A DNA stretch of 64,000 nt from Rhodoferax sp. U2-2l. Its GTDB lineage: Bacteria > Pseudomonadota > Gammaproteobacteria > Burkholderiales > Burkholderiaceae_C. The stretch spans positions 1 through 64,000 of the forward strand of contig NZ_JAJCTH010000019.1 in NCBI RefSeq assembly GCF_020594515.1, given 5' to 3'. The position numbers and the translations under genes were made by a program. Shown piece after piece: positions 1 through 8,959 of the stretch (position 1 is its first letter; every line of letters starts with the position of its first letter). Under the pieces are notes generated by a model. The model ran no database searches and had not been told where the DNA came from. It worked only from the letters and a program-made list of their open reading frames with translations.

Positions 1-35
1 ACACGGAACGACCGCATTTATCGCTGAAAATGCAA

Positions 36-60
36 ACGCCCGATGTGGTGCATCGGGCGT
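36..60 (-). terminator. Stem-loop, probable terminator of the dctPQM operon
   Basis: The arms ACGCCCGATG and CATCGGGCGT are perfectly complementary over 10 bp around a 5-nt loop. Read on the minus strand, the direction of dctPQM, the stem is followed by a T-rich stretch (TTTGCATTTTC). It lies about 130 bp past the dctM stop. The structure is seen; the terminator role is inferred. Confidence 0.55.
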
Positions 61-155
61 CTATCGCCGGTTAACCCCGGCACTTTTCAACCGTTCTGAG
101 TGTCAACGCAATTCAGGACGGGTCAGTGGGTTGCAAGGAACCCCTTGAACTGACC

Positions 156-177
156 AAGTCGCCACCCCGGGCGACTT
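156..177. repeat. Short inverted repeat just after dctM
   Basis: The arms AAGTCGCC and GGCGACTT form an 8-bp stem with a 6-nt loop, ending 10 bp from the dctM stop codon. No T-run follows on either strand, so it is more likely a 3'-end stabilising hairpin than an intrinsic terminator. Nothing coding is visible in 1-187. Confidence 0.4.
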
Positions 178-187
178 GAACACCTCG

Positions 188-1474
188 CTAACCCGCCCCG
201 AACACCAGATTCGGCAGGAACAACACGCTGGTCGGCCACACAATCATGAGGATCACCAAACCGATCACAGCAGCCAACAAGGGCATGGCTTCCTTGATGT
301 ACTCGTCCATCGGGCATTTGAGAATGCCGCAGACGGTGAACATCGCCACACCCACGGGCGGTGTCATGCCACCCAGCGTGACGCAGGTCATCATCACCAG
401 ACCAAAATGCACCGGGTCAATGCCCACACGCTGGATGATGGGCATCAGGATCGGCGTCAGCAGCAACACAATGACGGTGGACTCCAGGAACATACCCAAC
501 AAGATGATGAAGGTGATCAACAGCAGCATCAAAGCAATCGGGTTCTCAGTGATACCCACCAAGAAAGAAGCCGCATCCTGTGGCACGCCTTCGAGCGTGA
601 TCATGTAACCAATCATCGAGGAGAACATGATGATCAGCATGATCATGCCGATGTCAGACACTGCATGGCGCAGCGCGTTGAGCAGTGCGTCAAGTGACAG
701 TTCACGGTAGATCACCATACCCACAAAAATCGCGTAGGCCACCGCAAATGCACCCGCCTCCGAGGGGGTGAATATCCCGTAACGGATCCCCACAATCAGC
801 AGAATTGGGAACATCAGCGCCCATTTGCATTCCCACATGCGTATCGCAATCTCTTTGAAGGTCGGGGGTTTGGCGAGCTCGGCGGTGTAACCACGGCGCC
901 GTGCCACGATGTAAGCCACACTCATCAGCACAATGGTCATCAACACACCTGGCACGATACCGCCGACAAACAGGCGGCCGATCGATACATTGCCCATGAA
1001 GCCGTAGAGGATCAGCCCGATGCTGGGCGGAATGGTGGCGGTGATCAGTGAACCCACCGCGATCACCGCGCTGGTGTAGCCACGGGTGTAGCCCCGTTTG
1101 ATCATGTCCGGGCCCAGAATGCGGGCCTCCATCGCGGCGTCGGCCACGGCCGAACCCGACACCCCACCCATCAAGGCGCTGAGCATGATGGCGACCTGCG
1201 CCAGGCCACCCCGCATCCAGCCCGTGAGCACGGTTGACAAGGAGATCAAACGGCTGGTGATGCCCGAAGCGTTCATCAAATGCCCGGCAAACACAAACAG
1301 TGGCACCGCCAGCAGCGGAAAGGACTGCGTTGCGGTGGCAATCTTCTGGATCGCAATCTCAGGTGGAACCGGGCCAAAAATGTAGAACATCACGGCCGAG
1401 ATGCCAATCGCAAACGCCACCGGCATGCCGAGGAACATCAGCACCAAAAAGAGAAGAGTAAGGATGCCGCTCAT
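188..1474 (-). CDS. dctM: TRAP transporter large permease (DctM type)
   Basis: This 428-residue, almost wholly hydrophobic protein has the size and look of the DctM large membrane subunit of a tripartite ATP-independent periplasmic transporter, the ion-coupled channel for the captured solute. About a dozen membrane segments are apparent, starting with a hydrophobic N-terminus (MSGILTLLFLVLMFLGMPVA). Family-like stretches include GVSGSAVADAA, ATIPPSIGLILYG and the C-terminal MTCVTLGGMTPPVGV. The start ATG overlaps the dctQ stop by 4 bp (ATGA), which implies translational coupling. It is the last gene of dctP-dctQ-dctM. The substrate cannot be read from this subunit; the neighbouring mannonate dehydratase-like gene suggests a sugar acid. 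Confidence 0.93.
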   Translation of the reverse strand: MSGILTLLFLVLMFLGMPVAFAIGISAVMFYIFGPVPPEIAIQKIATATQSFPLLAVPLFVFAGHLMNASGITSRLISLSTVLTGWMRGGLAQVAIMLSALMGGVSGSAVADAAMEARILGPDMIKRGYTRGYTSAVIAVGSLITATIPPSIGLILYGFMGNVSIGRLFVGGIVPGVLMTIVLMSVAYIVARRRGYTAELAKPPTFKEIAIRMWECKWALMFPILLIVGIRYGIFTPSEAGAFAVAYAIFVGMVIYRELSLDALLNALRHAVSDIGMIMLIIMFSSMIGYMITLEGVPQDAASFLVGITENPIALMLLLITFIILLGMFLESTVIVLLLTPILMPIIQRVGIDPVHFGLVMMTCVTLGGMTPPVGVAMFTVCGILKCPMDEYIKEAMPLLAAVIGLVILMIVWPTSVLFLPNLVFGAG

Positions 1475-1962
1475 ATCGCCGTCCCGTCATGACCTTCAAG
1501 TGAAAGAACCTCGCGCCCGGTCAAACCACGCCACAAACGTGTGACAGCGGTGGCCAGCATCAGGAATGAACCGACCGGGATACACGCGGTGACCCAGCTG
1601 TAGCTGATACCGACGTCACCCAGCACACGTTCCACGTTTTGCAGCGTGAGCTTGGTGCCGTACCAGACCAGGAAACACAGGAAAAAGGTGATGGCGAACA
1701 ACCAGGTAATGGCCAGCACCTTCCTGACCGAACGCGGAAACTTGCGGGTCAGGATGTCGATTTCGATGTGGGTGTTTTTCTTGAGCGCCAGATCGGCACC
1801 CAGCACACACGCCCAGGCAAAACTGAGTTGGGCCAGGTCCACCGCCCAGATGACGGGCACACCCGCCGTCCGGGTGGCAGCCCCGATCAGCACAAAGATG
1901 GAGGTGGCTGCAAAGAACGCCATGGCCAGGCGTTCCTCCAGCTTAAATAGCAGATGTGCCAC
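1471..1962 (-). CDS. dctQ: TRAP transporter small permease (DctQ type)
   Basis: The 163-residue protein has four hydrophobic segments and the family pattern LALKKNTHIEIDIL between segments two and three, as expected for the small membrane subunit that pairs with DctM. It starts with GTG, preceded by AAGGAC on the coding strand, and follows the dctP stop by 9 bp. The 3' end overlaps dctM by 4 bp. It acts in the inner membrane with DctM and the periplasmic DctP protein; the family uses an ion gradient instead of ATP. Length and topology are normal. Confidence 0.9.
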   Translation of the reverse strand: MAHLLFKLEERLAMAFFAATSIFVLIGAATRTAGVPVIWAVDLAQLSFAWACVLGADLALKKNTHIEIDILTRKFPRSVRKVLAITWLFAITFFLCFLVWYGTKLTLQNVERVLGDVGISYSWVTACIPVGSFLMLATAVTRLWRGLTGREVLSLEGHDGTAI

Positions 1963-1971
1963 AAAACGTCC

Positions 1972-2943
1972 TTACTTGGCCAGTACCGCGTTCACCTGCT
2001 TGCGCAGATCGGTGTAGCCCAGCTTCTCATAGACCACGCTGGTGGAGGCGATGAAGGGTTTGGTGTCGATGTCCACAATTTGCACCCCTTTTTCACGCAT
2101 CAGCTTTTCATAGTTGCCAATGGAATCGATGGTGGCTTTGGACGCGGTATCACCAGCCTTGAGGGCTTCATCACCGACCACCTTTTGCAGGTCTGCGGGC
2201 AGCTTGTCGAACCAGACCTTGGAGCCGACCAAACCGGTGATCAGGCTGATGTGGCCGGTCTTGGTGATGTACTTCACCACCTCAAACAAACGCTGGCCAT
2301 AGGTGGCAGGGGCCTGTGCTTCGGCGGCGTCGATGGCCTTCATCTGAAGGGCTGAATACACCTCTGCCCAGGGCATCGGGGTGGGGGTCGCACCCAGGCC
2401 ACGAACGGTTTCCAGCCAGACCGGCGCACCAGGGGTGCGCATACGCACACCAGCCAGATCAGCAGGCACCTTGACCGGCTTCATGGTCAACAACTGGCGG
2501 TCACCCTGGTACCAGTTGAACGACAGGATCTGGTGGCCACTGGCAGCGCGCAGCTTCTGGTTCCAGTCATCCATCAACGGCGAGGTCACCACCTTGCGCA
2601 TTTCGGTGTAACCATGTGTCAGGTAGGGCGCGCCAAGCACTCCAAACTCTTTGACAAACGGTGCCAGTCGGCCACCGTCCACCAGCACCGCCACCCCGGC
2701 ACCGGAGCGCGCTTGTTCAAGCACGTCTTCGTCCGAACCAAGCTGGGAGCTCGGGAACAAACGGACAGAAATCTTGCCACCCGAGTTCTTTTCAACACTA
2801 TCCTTGAACTGCTGCAGACCCTTGAACATCGGGTCATCCACGGTTAGGGACGAGCTCACGTTCAGGTTGAAATCTGCCGCATAGGCCGATGCGGCCAGCA
2901 GGACATTGGCGACCGCCAATGACAACAGTTTGATCTTTTTCAT
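1972..2943 (-). CDS. dctP: TRAP transporter periplasmic solute-binding protein (DctP type)
   Basis: This is a 323-residue secreted binding protein. The first 22 residues are a Sec signal peptide: the basic start MKKIK, a hydrophobic core, and likely cleavage after AYA before ADFN. The motif [11 protein letters not shown] near residue 170 contains the arginine that in DctP proteins salt-bridges the substrate carboxylate, so the ligand is probably an organic or sugar acid. The reading frame stays open far upstream, but only the ATG at 2943 gives a signal peptide, so that start is chosen. It is the first gene of dctPQM and diverges from the mannonate dehydratase-like gene, sharing a 186-bp control region with a GTATAC-centred palindrome. 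Confidence 0.93.
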   Translation of the reverse strand: MKKIKLLSLAVANVLLAASAYAADFNLNVSSSLTVDDPMFKGLQQFKDSVEKNSGGKISVRLFPSSQLGSDEDVLEQARSGAGVAVLVDGGRLAPFVKEFGVLGAPYLTHGYTEMRKVVTSPLMDDWNQKLRAASGHQILSFNWYQGDRQLLTMKPVKVPADLAGVRMRTPGAPVWLETVRGLGATPTPMPWAEVYSALQMKAIDAAEAQAPATYGQRLFEVVKYITKTGHISLITGLVGSKVWFDKLPADLQKVVGDEALKAGDTASKATIDSIGNYEKLMREKGVQIVDIDTKPFIASTSVVYEKLGYTDLRKQVNAVLAK

Positions 2944-3014
2944 AAGTGTTTCCTCGATCGATGGTTTGTGTGGAACTTTGAGCCCCCGGGTGCCCCCAAA
3001 GGCACTGGTATGGT

Positions 3015-3022
3015 AGTATACT
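3015..3022. promoter_or_regulatory. Candidate GntR-family operator between dctP and manD
   Basis: The divergent 186-bp region 2944-3129 contains the perfect palindrome AGTATACT, in the context TGGTAGTATACTTTTT. FadR/FCD-type GntR regulators commonly bind short palindromes with a GTATAC or similar centre, and such a regulator lies at 4387-5088. The palindrome is seen; the link to that regulator is inferred. Confidence 0.4.
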
Positions 3023-3129
3023 TTTTGCCAGGCCGCAATCGTTTTTGTGCTGATCCATGCCAAGGCACAAACCATCAGCGGACACCCAACCAACCTTTTC
3101 CTCACGATGGATATGAACAGGAGTTCTCG

Positions 3130-4335
3130 ATGAAAATCATTGCTGCGCAAGTGATCGTGTGCTGCCCGGGGCGCAATTTCGTGACCTTGAAGATCACCAC
3201 CGATGACGGCGTGACCGGCTTGGGCGACGGCACCTTGAACGGCCGCGAGTTGTCGGTCGCCTCCTACCTGCAAGACCACGTCTGCCCGCTGCTGATTGGC
3301 CGCGACCCGCAAAAGATCGAAGATATTTGGCAATACCTTTACAAAGGCGCCTACTGGCGCCGTGGCCCGGTCACCATGTCGGCCATCGGCGCGGTGGACA
3401 TGGCCTTGTGGGACATCAAGGGCAAGCTGGCCAACATGCCGGTCTACCAGTTGCTGGGTGGCGCCTCCCGCGAACACGTGATGGTCTACAGCCACGCCAC
3501 CGGCCGCGACATCCCTGAAGCGCTGGACGCCTTTGCCAAATACCAGGAAAAAGGCTTCAAGGCGATTCGCGCCCAGTGCGGCATCCCCGGCATGAAGTCA
3601 ACCTACGGCGTCTCCAAAGGCGGCGCGTATGAGCCCGCCACCAAGGGCTGGCCTGAAGAACAGGTCTGGAACACCGAAAAGTACCTGAATTTTGTGCCCA
3701 AGCTGTTTGAGGCGATCCGCGAGAAGTTTGGCTTTGACACCCACCTGCTGCATGACGCCCACCACCGCCTGACACCGATTGAAGCCGCTCGCCTGGGCAA
3801 GGCGGTGGAAGACTCGCGCCTGTTCTGGCTGGAAGACCCGACACCGGCAGAAAACCAGGAAGCCTTCCGCCTGATCCGCCAGCACACCACCACCCCGATT
3901 GCAGTGGGTGAAGTGTTCAACAGCATCTGGGACTGCAAACAGCTGATCGAAGAGCAGCTGATCGACTACATCCGCATGACGATCACCCACTCGGGCGGCA
4001 TCACCCACATGCGCCGTATTGCGGACTTTGCGGCCATGTACCAGGTGCGCACCGGCAGCCACGGCCCGTCTGACCTGTCACCGGTGTGTATGGGTGCCGC
4101 CCTGCACTTTGACCTGTGGGCGCCCAACTTCGGCATGCAGGAGTACATGGGTTACCACGAGCAGACCATGGACGTGTTCAAGTGCGGCTGGAGCTACCAG
4201 GACGGCTTCATGCACCCGGGCGACCAACCCGGGCTGGGGGTGGAGATCGACGAAGAGCTGGCCAAGAAATTCCCCTATGAGCCAGCCTATCTGCCGGTGG
4301 CCCGCCTGGAAGACGGCACCTTGTGGAATTGGTAA
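3130..4335 (+). CDS. manD: D-mannonate dehydratase family protein (RspA/ManD, enolase superfamily)
   Basis: The 401-residue protein matches the mandelate-racemase/ManD subgroup of the enolase superfamily, which removes water from D-mannonate to give 2-keto-3-deoxy-D-gluconate. The metal ligands fall at D209 (in HDAHHRLTP), E235 (LEDPTPAE) and E261 (VGEVFN), each one residue from the textbook ManD positions 210, 236 and 262. The catalytic histidine two residues after the first Asp and the late [10 protein letters not shown] histidine are also present. The ATG at 3130 has a GGAG ribosome site 7 bases upstream. Some family members have low activity or act on D-gluconate, so the substrate is not certain. 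It is divergent from dctPQM, which probably imports its substrate or a precursor. Confidence 0.85.
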   Translation: MKIIAAQVIVCCPGRNFVTLKITTDDGVTGLGDGTLNGRELSVASYLQDHVCPLLIGRDPQKIEDIWQYLYKGAYWRRGPVTMSAIGAVDMALWDIKGKLANMPVYQLLGGASREHVMVYSHATGRDIPEALDAFAKYQEKGFKAIRAQCGIPGMKSTYGVSKGGAYEPATKGWPEEQVWNTEKYLNFVPKLFEAIREKFGFDTHLLHDAHHRLTPIEAARLGKAVEDSRLFWLEDPTPAENQEAFRLIRQHTTTPIAVGEVFNSIWDCKQLIEEQLIDYIRMTITHSGGITHMRRIADFAAMYQVRTGSHGPSDLSPVCMGAALHFDLWAPNFGMQEYMGYHEQTMDVFKCGWSYQDGFMHPGDQPGLGVEIDEELAKKFPYEPAYLPVARLEDGTLWNW

Positions 4336-4386
4336 TCGACCTGCCGGGCTGCTTCTGACGGTAAGTCAGTAGTGGCCCCTACCGGA
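4336..4386. other. Short convergent gap with weak hairpin
   Basis: The 51 bp separate two convergent stop codons. CTGAC-GGTAA-GTCAG gives a 5-bp stem, too weak and without a T-run to call a terminator. Nothing else is visible. Confidence 0.3.
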
Positions 4387-5088
4387 TCACTCTGACTCGA
4401 AAAGATCCGGAAACTGCGCGGCGATATTGGGCAGCGAGACAATGATCTCGTGTAAATGCGCGCGGATGGCGTTGGCAGCGGCCACCGGGTCGCGCGCTTC
4501 AATGCTGTCCACAATGCGGGTGTGCTGATCAATCAGCACAGACAGCGGCGTGGCGTCGTCCAGACTGAGGTAGCGGATGCGGTCCATCTGCGCCTTGATG
4601 CCTTCAATCACCCGCCAGGCATGGGCGCGGCGAACCGACAACGCAATGGTGCGGTGAAACTCTTCGTCCAGCGCCAGAAAATCCTCGGCGCGTCCATGCG
4701 CCACGGCTTTTTGCTGCGCAATCAGATCTCGCAGGTCTTTGACGGCGCTGGGTGTGGCAGATGTAGCGGCTTCCTGAACCACGGCCACCTCAATGGCTTC
4801 ACGCACAAAGCGGGCGTCCAGCACATCGGCCACCGAAATCTTGACCACAAACGTGCCGCGCTGGGGCAGGATCGCCACCAGCCGCTCTTCGGCCAGCTTG
4901 ATGAAGGCCTCGCGCACCGGCTGGCGACTCGTCGCATATTGTTTGGAAATTTCTGACTCAGATAGCGCCTGGCCAGGGCGAAACTCACCACGGATGATGG
5001 CACCACGCAAATGCCGGTGCAGCTGGGCGCCAATGGTGAGGGGTTCGACGTGCTTGAAAACGCGAACGGAGCGGGGAGACGAGCGCAT
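4387..5088 (-). CDS. GntR-family transcriptional regulator (FadR/FCD subfamily)
   Basis: The 233-residue protein has an N-terminal winged helix-turn-helix (about residues 13-75, with LSESEISKQYATSRQPVREA as the recognition region) and a helical C-terminal FCD ligand domain. The FCD metal or ligand histidines fit in DEEFHRTIAL, DQHTRIVDSIEARD and IRAHLHEII. The frame is open upstream, but MRSSPRSVRV at 5088 fits the family N-terminus and avoids overlap with the MFS gene ending at 5145. It converges on the mannonate dehydratase-like gene and follows the MFS gene on the same strand. The likely role is repressor of the sugar-acid locus, with a hexuronate-type acid as inducer; this is inferred from context. 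Confidence 0.88.
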   Translation of the reverse strand: MRSSPRSVRVFKHVEPLTIGAQLHRHLRGAIIRGEFRPGQALSESEISKQYATSRQPVREAFIKLAEERLVAILPQRGTFVVKISVADVLDARFVREAIEVAVVQEAATSATPSAVKDLRDLIAQQKAVAHGRAEDFLALDEEFHRTIALSVRRAHAWRVIEGIKAQMDRIRYLSLDDATPLSVLIDQHTRIVDSIEARDPVAAANAIRAHLHEIIVSLPNIAAQFPDLFESE

Positions 5089-5144
5089 GCCCCAAGTATC
5101 GCACCTCGCCTGTCGGTGGAGATCTTTCCTGCCACTGCGCCCGG

Positions 5145-6362
5145 TCAGGCCCGCGCCACAGTGCGCCGGCCAACCCCAAGCGCTGCCACCACGCTGAGCA
5201 GCAGCACGGCGGCAGCACCCATCAACGTGGCGCCGTACCAACCGCGGTCCATGAAAGCGCCAAACACCAGCGGCGAGATGGCAAACCCCGTGTCCAGCCC
5301 CGAATACACCAGCCCGTACACGCGGCCGGTCGCGCCCTTGGGCGTGGCTTTTTTGATCATCATGTCACGCGATGGGCCACCAATCCCCACCGCGAAGCCG
5401 GTGGCGGCCAGCACCACCATGCTCCAGGTCGGGCCAAACAGACCGGTGCCACACAGCGCCAGCAACACCGCCGCGGCTGACATCGACATCGCCACCACCC
5501 GGTCGCTGTGGCGCGAATGCGCCGCCACAAAACCGCCAACCAACATGCCCAGGGCGCCGCACAACATGTAGGCCGTGAGGGTGAAGGTTGCCGACTCAAA
5601 ACTGATACCGTGCATCGCTTTCAAAATCGACACCGAAAAACTCTGCACCACCGCCAAGGTCATGGTGGAGAGCAAAAAGAAGGCAAAACACCACCACACC
5701 ACCGGCAACTTCATGAACGCCAGGCTGTGCTCGGCCGGCGTATCCGGGTGGTGCACCGCCGCCTGGGTGCTGAGTTGGTCACGGTTGAACCACAACAGCG
5801 CGATGATGGCCAGGTACATCACCGCCGCCACCAGATACGCGGTACGCCAGTTGTAAAGACTGCTCAAGGTGGCAAAAAACACCGGCGCCAGTGCCCAGCC
5901 CAGGTTGCCAGTCAGCCCGTGCGCGCTGAAGGCATGGCCCAGGCGGGGTGCCGACACCCGCTGGTTCAAAATCGTGAAGTCCACCGGGTGAAAGGTGGCG
6001 TTGGCCAGGCCTGCCATGGCTGCCACCCCCATCAGACCGCCGTAACCCGTGACCTGTGAAGCCAGTAAACAGGCCAGCACAAACAGGCCCAGCGCCCCAA
6101 ACAGCATCGGCCGCGCGCCAATTTTGTCCACCACAAAGCCGGCCGAGGCCTGGCCAATGCCGGAGACCACAAAAAACGTGCTCATCAAGAGGCCCAGCTC
6201 GGAGTAGCTCAGCCCAAACTCGGTCATGAACACCGGAAACAGCGGCGGCAGCAGCAAATGGCCAAAGTGCGAGGCCGCATGCGCCAGCCCAACCAGGCCG
6301 ATGATGCGGGCGTCTTGCTGCAGGGAAACGGGCGTGCGAAGCGTGTGGCTGGCCGACGTCAT
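5145..6362 (-). CDS. MFS transporter (fosmidomycin-resistance-like group)
   Basis: This 405-residue protein has about 12 hydrophobic segments and the major facilitator loop 2-3 pattern GFVVDKIGARPM. Overall resemblance is to the Fsr-like group (early HFGHLLLPPLFPVF, then LSYSELGLL). It sits in the inner membrane and is presumably an effluxer or small-molecule permease; the substrate is unknown. It starts 2 bp after the REC-TPR gene stop and is followed 56 bp later by the GntR regulator, all on one strand. No truncation or odd feature is seen. Confidence 0.8.
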   Translation of the reverse strand: MTSASHTLRTPVSLQQDARIIGLVGLAHAASHFGHLLLPPLFPVFMTEFGLSYSELGLLMSTFFVVSGIGQASAGFVVDKIGARPMLFGALGLFVLACLLASQVTGYGGLMGVAAMAGLANATFHPVDFTILNQRVSAPRLGHAFSAHGLTGNLGWALAPVFFATLSSLYNWRTAYLVAAVMYLAIIALLWFNRDQLSTQAAVHHPDTPAEHSLAFMKLPVVWWCFAFFLLSTMTLAVVQSFSVSILKAMHGISFESATFTLTAYMLCGALGMLVGGFVAAHSRHSDRVVAMSMSAAAVLLALCGTGLFGPTWSMVVLAATGFAVGIGGPSRDMMIKKATPKGATGRVYGLVYSGLDTGFAISPLVFGAFMDRGWYGATLMGAAAVLLLSVVAALGVGRRTVARA

Positions 6363-6364
6363 GC

Positions 6365-7981
6365 TCAGGCCCGCTGCAGCCGCGCCAGCACCAGCGAATA
6401 GCTGTAAAACTTCTTGTTGCCGGGGTTCAGGGTGTGCACGCGCTCCAGCAGCTCACGCGCCTCAGCGGCCAGCGCCTCCTTGTAGCCCGCCTTGCTCATC
6501 TGGGCGATCAGCAGGCCGCACAGGTTGACCAGCATCACCTCGCTGGAGGGCAGCTTTTTGACGGCTTCACGCAACAAGATGACGCCCTGCTCAAACTGAC
6601 CCTGTTTGGCCAGCATCACGCCCTGGTTGTTGATGTCGATGACTTCCTGGCGCGATGACTGGATCAGCGCCTGGCCCTCGCCCGCCAGGTTTTCAGCTTC
6701 AAAAATGGCTTCAATCTGAGATGACAGTTGGGCATTTTCGTGGTCATTGCGGACCGCCTGGCCCAGCAACGCGCAGGCTTTGTCCGTGTGGCCCAGCTTC
6801 AGTTGCGACGTGGCCAGCTCCATCATCAGCTCGGGGCTGAACTTATCACCCAACTGGGTCGCGATTTGTTCGGCACTGGCCAACGCGGCCTGGGCTCGGT
6901 CGGCCTGGCCCAGCTTCTGGTAGATACGGCTCTCGGCAGCGGCTGTTTGCAGCGCCGCCGCGGCGTTGTAACGGAAGTCGGTCTTGCTGCGCTTGAGCAC
7001 GTTCAGTGCCTCTTGTGACTCACCCTTGTCCACCAGCAACTCGGCCAGACGGGTATACACCGCCGGATTTTTGTGGGCGGAAAATTCGCTGATCTTGATG
7101 GTCTTCTCAAACGCAGCTTGCGCCACATCGAGCTCACCGTTTTTCAGGGCGGTGTCGCCCAGCTTCTTTTGCCGCAGGGGCGAGTTGGGCGAGAGCTTGA
7201 TGGCGTCTTGCAGCACCTGCTGCGCCCGCACCGTGTCGCCCAGCGTCTCATGGGTTTTGGCCAGCCAGTCGGCGGCCTCGATGTACATCTGGTTTTCTGC
7301 CAGCACCTGCTCAAACAGGGCCGCCGCCCCGGCGTGGTCACCGGTGTAAAACAGCACCTTGCCTAGCCCGGTTTTGGCCCAGGCCACACTGCGTTGCGCC
7401 AGCACCGTGTCATACACGACACGTGCGGCATCAAAGTCGCCCAGCGTCAGCAGCAGGTCGCTCTTGATGCGCAACACCTCTTGCGGACTGGCCGACTGCA
7501 TGCGCAGCAACAAGTCACACTGCGCCAGCGCGGCGCCAAAGTCTTTGGCGCGGATGGCGTTTTCCACCGCGCCCAGCGACTGCTTGCGGGCAATCAACTT
7601 CTCCAGGCGGCTTTGCAGCAGCACCTGGTTGATGGGTTTGAGCAGGTAGTCATCGGGCTTGATCTCGGCCGCGCCCATCACCATGTCGGCGGTTTTTTCA
7701 GCGGTGACGATAACCCAGATAGTGGAGACACCGATCAGGTTGCGTGCGCGGGCTTCTTCCAGCACCTGCTGGCCGTTGGCACCCGGGCCCAGGTTGTAGT
7801 CACAGATGACGATGTCGTAGCGGCTGGCGGCCAGGTGGCTGATGGCGTCCTTGCCGTGGCAGGCGGTGTCGATGCGCGTCATGCCCATCGATTTGACAAA
7901 GTCGCGCAGCATGGTGCGCATGCTCTGAAAATCATCAACGATCAGGGTATTGGCTTGCTGAAGGGTGAGCGGCGTGGCCAT
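6365..7981 (-). CDS. Response regulator with REC domain fused to TPR repeats
   Basis: The 538-residue protein begins with a CheY-like receiver domain (residues 10-130): acidic pocket D16-D17, phospho-acceptor D61 in VICDYNLG, the T in IVTAEKT and the conserved lysine in LLKPINQ. The remaining 400 residues are a helical tetratricopeptide array (for example LYTGDHAGAAALFEQVLA-like repeats and AKQGQFEQGVILLREA). There is no DNA-binding domain, so output is probably through protein-protein contacts. It starts 17 bp after the minimal histidine kinase at 7999-8691, its likely partner, and ends 2 bp before the MFS gene. The specific pathway is unknown. Confidence 0.85.
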   Translation of the reverse strand: MATPLTLQQANTLIVDDFQSMRTMLRDFVKSMGMTRIDTACHGKDAISHLAASRYDIVICDYNLGPGANGQQVLEEARARNLIGVSTIWVIVTAEKTADMVMGAAEIKPDDYLLKPINQVLLQSRLEKLIARKQSLGAVENAIRAKDFGAALAQCDLLLRMQSASPQEVLRIKSDLLLTLGDFDAARVVYDTVLAQRSVAWAKTGLGKVLFYTGDHAGAAALFEQVLAENQMYIEAADWLAKTHETLGDTVRAQQVLQDAIKLSPNSPLRQKKLGDTALKNGELDVAQAAFEKTIKISEFSAHKNPAVYTRLAELLVDKGESQEALNVLKRSKTDFRYNAAAALQTAAAESRIYQKLGQADRAQAALASAEQIATQLGDKFSPELMMELATSQLKLGHTDKACALLGQAVRNDHENAQLSSQIEAIFEAENLAGEGQALIQSSRQEVIDINNQGVMLAKQGQFEQGVILLREAVKKLPSSEVMLVNLCGLLIAQMSKAGYKEALAAEARELLERVHTLNPGNKKFYSYSLVLARLQRA

Positions 7982-7998
7982 TTTTCAGTGACCCCAAA

Positions 7999-8691
7999 TC
8001 AAGGCAGGGTGACCACAAAGCAGCCGCCACCAAAAGCGCCGCCATTGGCGATTGTCAGCGTGCCGACGCGGCCATGGTTTTGATGCAGTTGCGCCACCCG
8101 GGCCGAAAAATAAAACCCCAGACCGGTGCTGCCGTTGGAGAAATTGACGCCTTTGCTGGCCTGGACACCCTGACCTTGCAGCATGTGGGCGGGGTAACCG
8201 ACGCCGTTGTCCTCCACCCTCAGTGCCAATGTGCCGTCTTGCACATGGGCGGCAATGCGAATCTTGTCGTGGGTGTAGCTGCAGGCGTTGTTCAGCGCGT
8301 TGAGCAACACCCCGGCCATCAGGTCGCGGTCAAAGTACCCATAACAGGTGTCCGCACAGTCCACCTCAACGCTGATGCCCTTGAAGTCGAGCACCGCGCG
8401 CTGCTGCAGCACCGCCTCGGCAATCAGTTCTGCCACCGAGTGTTCCTGAATGTCCAGCGGGTAAGTGGATTTGCCGAACTTGTACAAGCTGAGCAACTGG
8501 ATCAGGTTGGCGTTGACCCGGTGCGCCTGCGCAATCACCCCCACCAGGCTGTTGAAAGCCTCCAGATCGCCCCGCGCCTTGGCTGCGTTGGCGATGTACT
8601 CCAGCGCATGCACCTGCACATTCACCGAATTTTTCATGTCGTGGATGGACGAGGCCATCAAATCGGTGAAGCTGATTTCTTCCAGGCTCAT
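7999..8691 (-). CDS. Soluble minimal histidine kinase (HisKA-like and HATPase only)
   Basis: The 230-residue protein contains a dimerisation helix with candidate phospho-acceptor H17 in SSIHDMKNS. A GHKL ATPase domain follows, with an N-box (NALNNACSYTHD), G1 box (VEDNGVGYPA) and G2-like STGLGFYFSARVA. No sensor domain, signal peptide or membrane segment is present, so it must receive its signal through a partner or sense in the cytoplasm. The start MSLEEISFTD is chosen over a longer in-frame extension because the extension is Pro/Arg-rich and unlike the family. It is directly upstream of the REC-TPR regulator on the same strand and probably phosphorylates it. Confidence 0.75.
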   Translation of the reverse strand: MSLEEISFTDLMASSIHDMKNSVNVQVHALEYIANAAKARGDLEAFNSLVGVIAQAHRVNANLIQLLSLYKFGKSTYPLDIQEHSVAELIAEAVLQQRAVLDFKGISVEVDCADTCYGYFDRDLMAGVLLNALNNACSYTHDKIRIAAHVQDGTLALRVEDNGVGYPAHMLQGQGVQASKGVNFSNGSTGLGFYFSARVAQLHQNHGRVGTLTIANGGAFGGGCFVVTLP

Positions 8692-8834
8692 GGTGCTATG
8701 TCTGGGCGGGCCAGGCGGCAAGTGATCGGGTTTCGATTCTAGAGACAAACCCAGCGCCCCAACAAGGACTTGGGTCCAGCACGCACCGCCAGCCGACTGC
8801 CGCCACACAGCGCCGACGCAGATGGCAGGCTTTT

Positions 8835-8853
8835 TTTGGCAGCGCTTGCCAAA
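8835..8853. promoter_or_regulatory. Perfect palindrome in the kinase/GH19 divergent region
   Basis: TTTGGCA-GCGCT-TGCCAAA is a 19-bp perfect inverted repeat in the 268-bp gap (8692-8959) between two divergent genes, about 106 bp upstream of the GH19 start and 144 bp upstream of the kinase start. It could be an operator. The rest of the gap holds no other feature I can support. Confidence 0.35.
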
Positions 8854-8959
8854 CACATGCATTGCGAGGACGATCTGTTTTTTCCGATGTTCAAATCACC
8901 GGCCCCCGTGGCCTGAAGTCCTGTCGACAACCTGCGCCGCAAGGCGGAAAGGAGTTCGC

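Noticed and set aside
2944-3495. Upstream in-frame extension of dctP (184 codons)
   Set aside because: It runs through the control region into the mannonate dehydratase-like gene antisense, and the real signal peptide starts at 2943.
8835-8853. A sigma-54 promoter (TTGGCA...TTGCC)
   Set aside because: The GG to GC spacing is 10 bp, 2 bp short of the -24/-12 rule, and the sequence is better explained as a palindrome.
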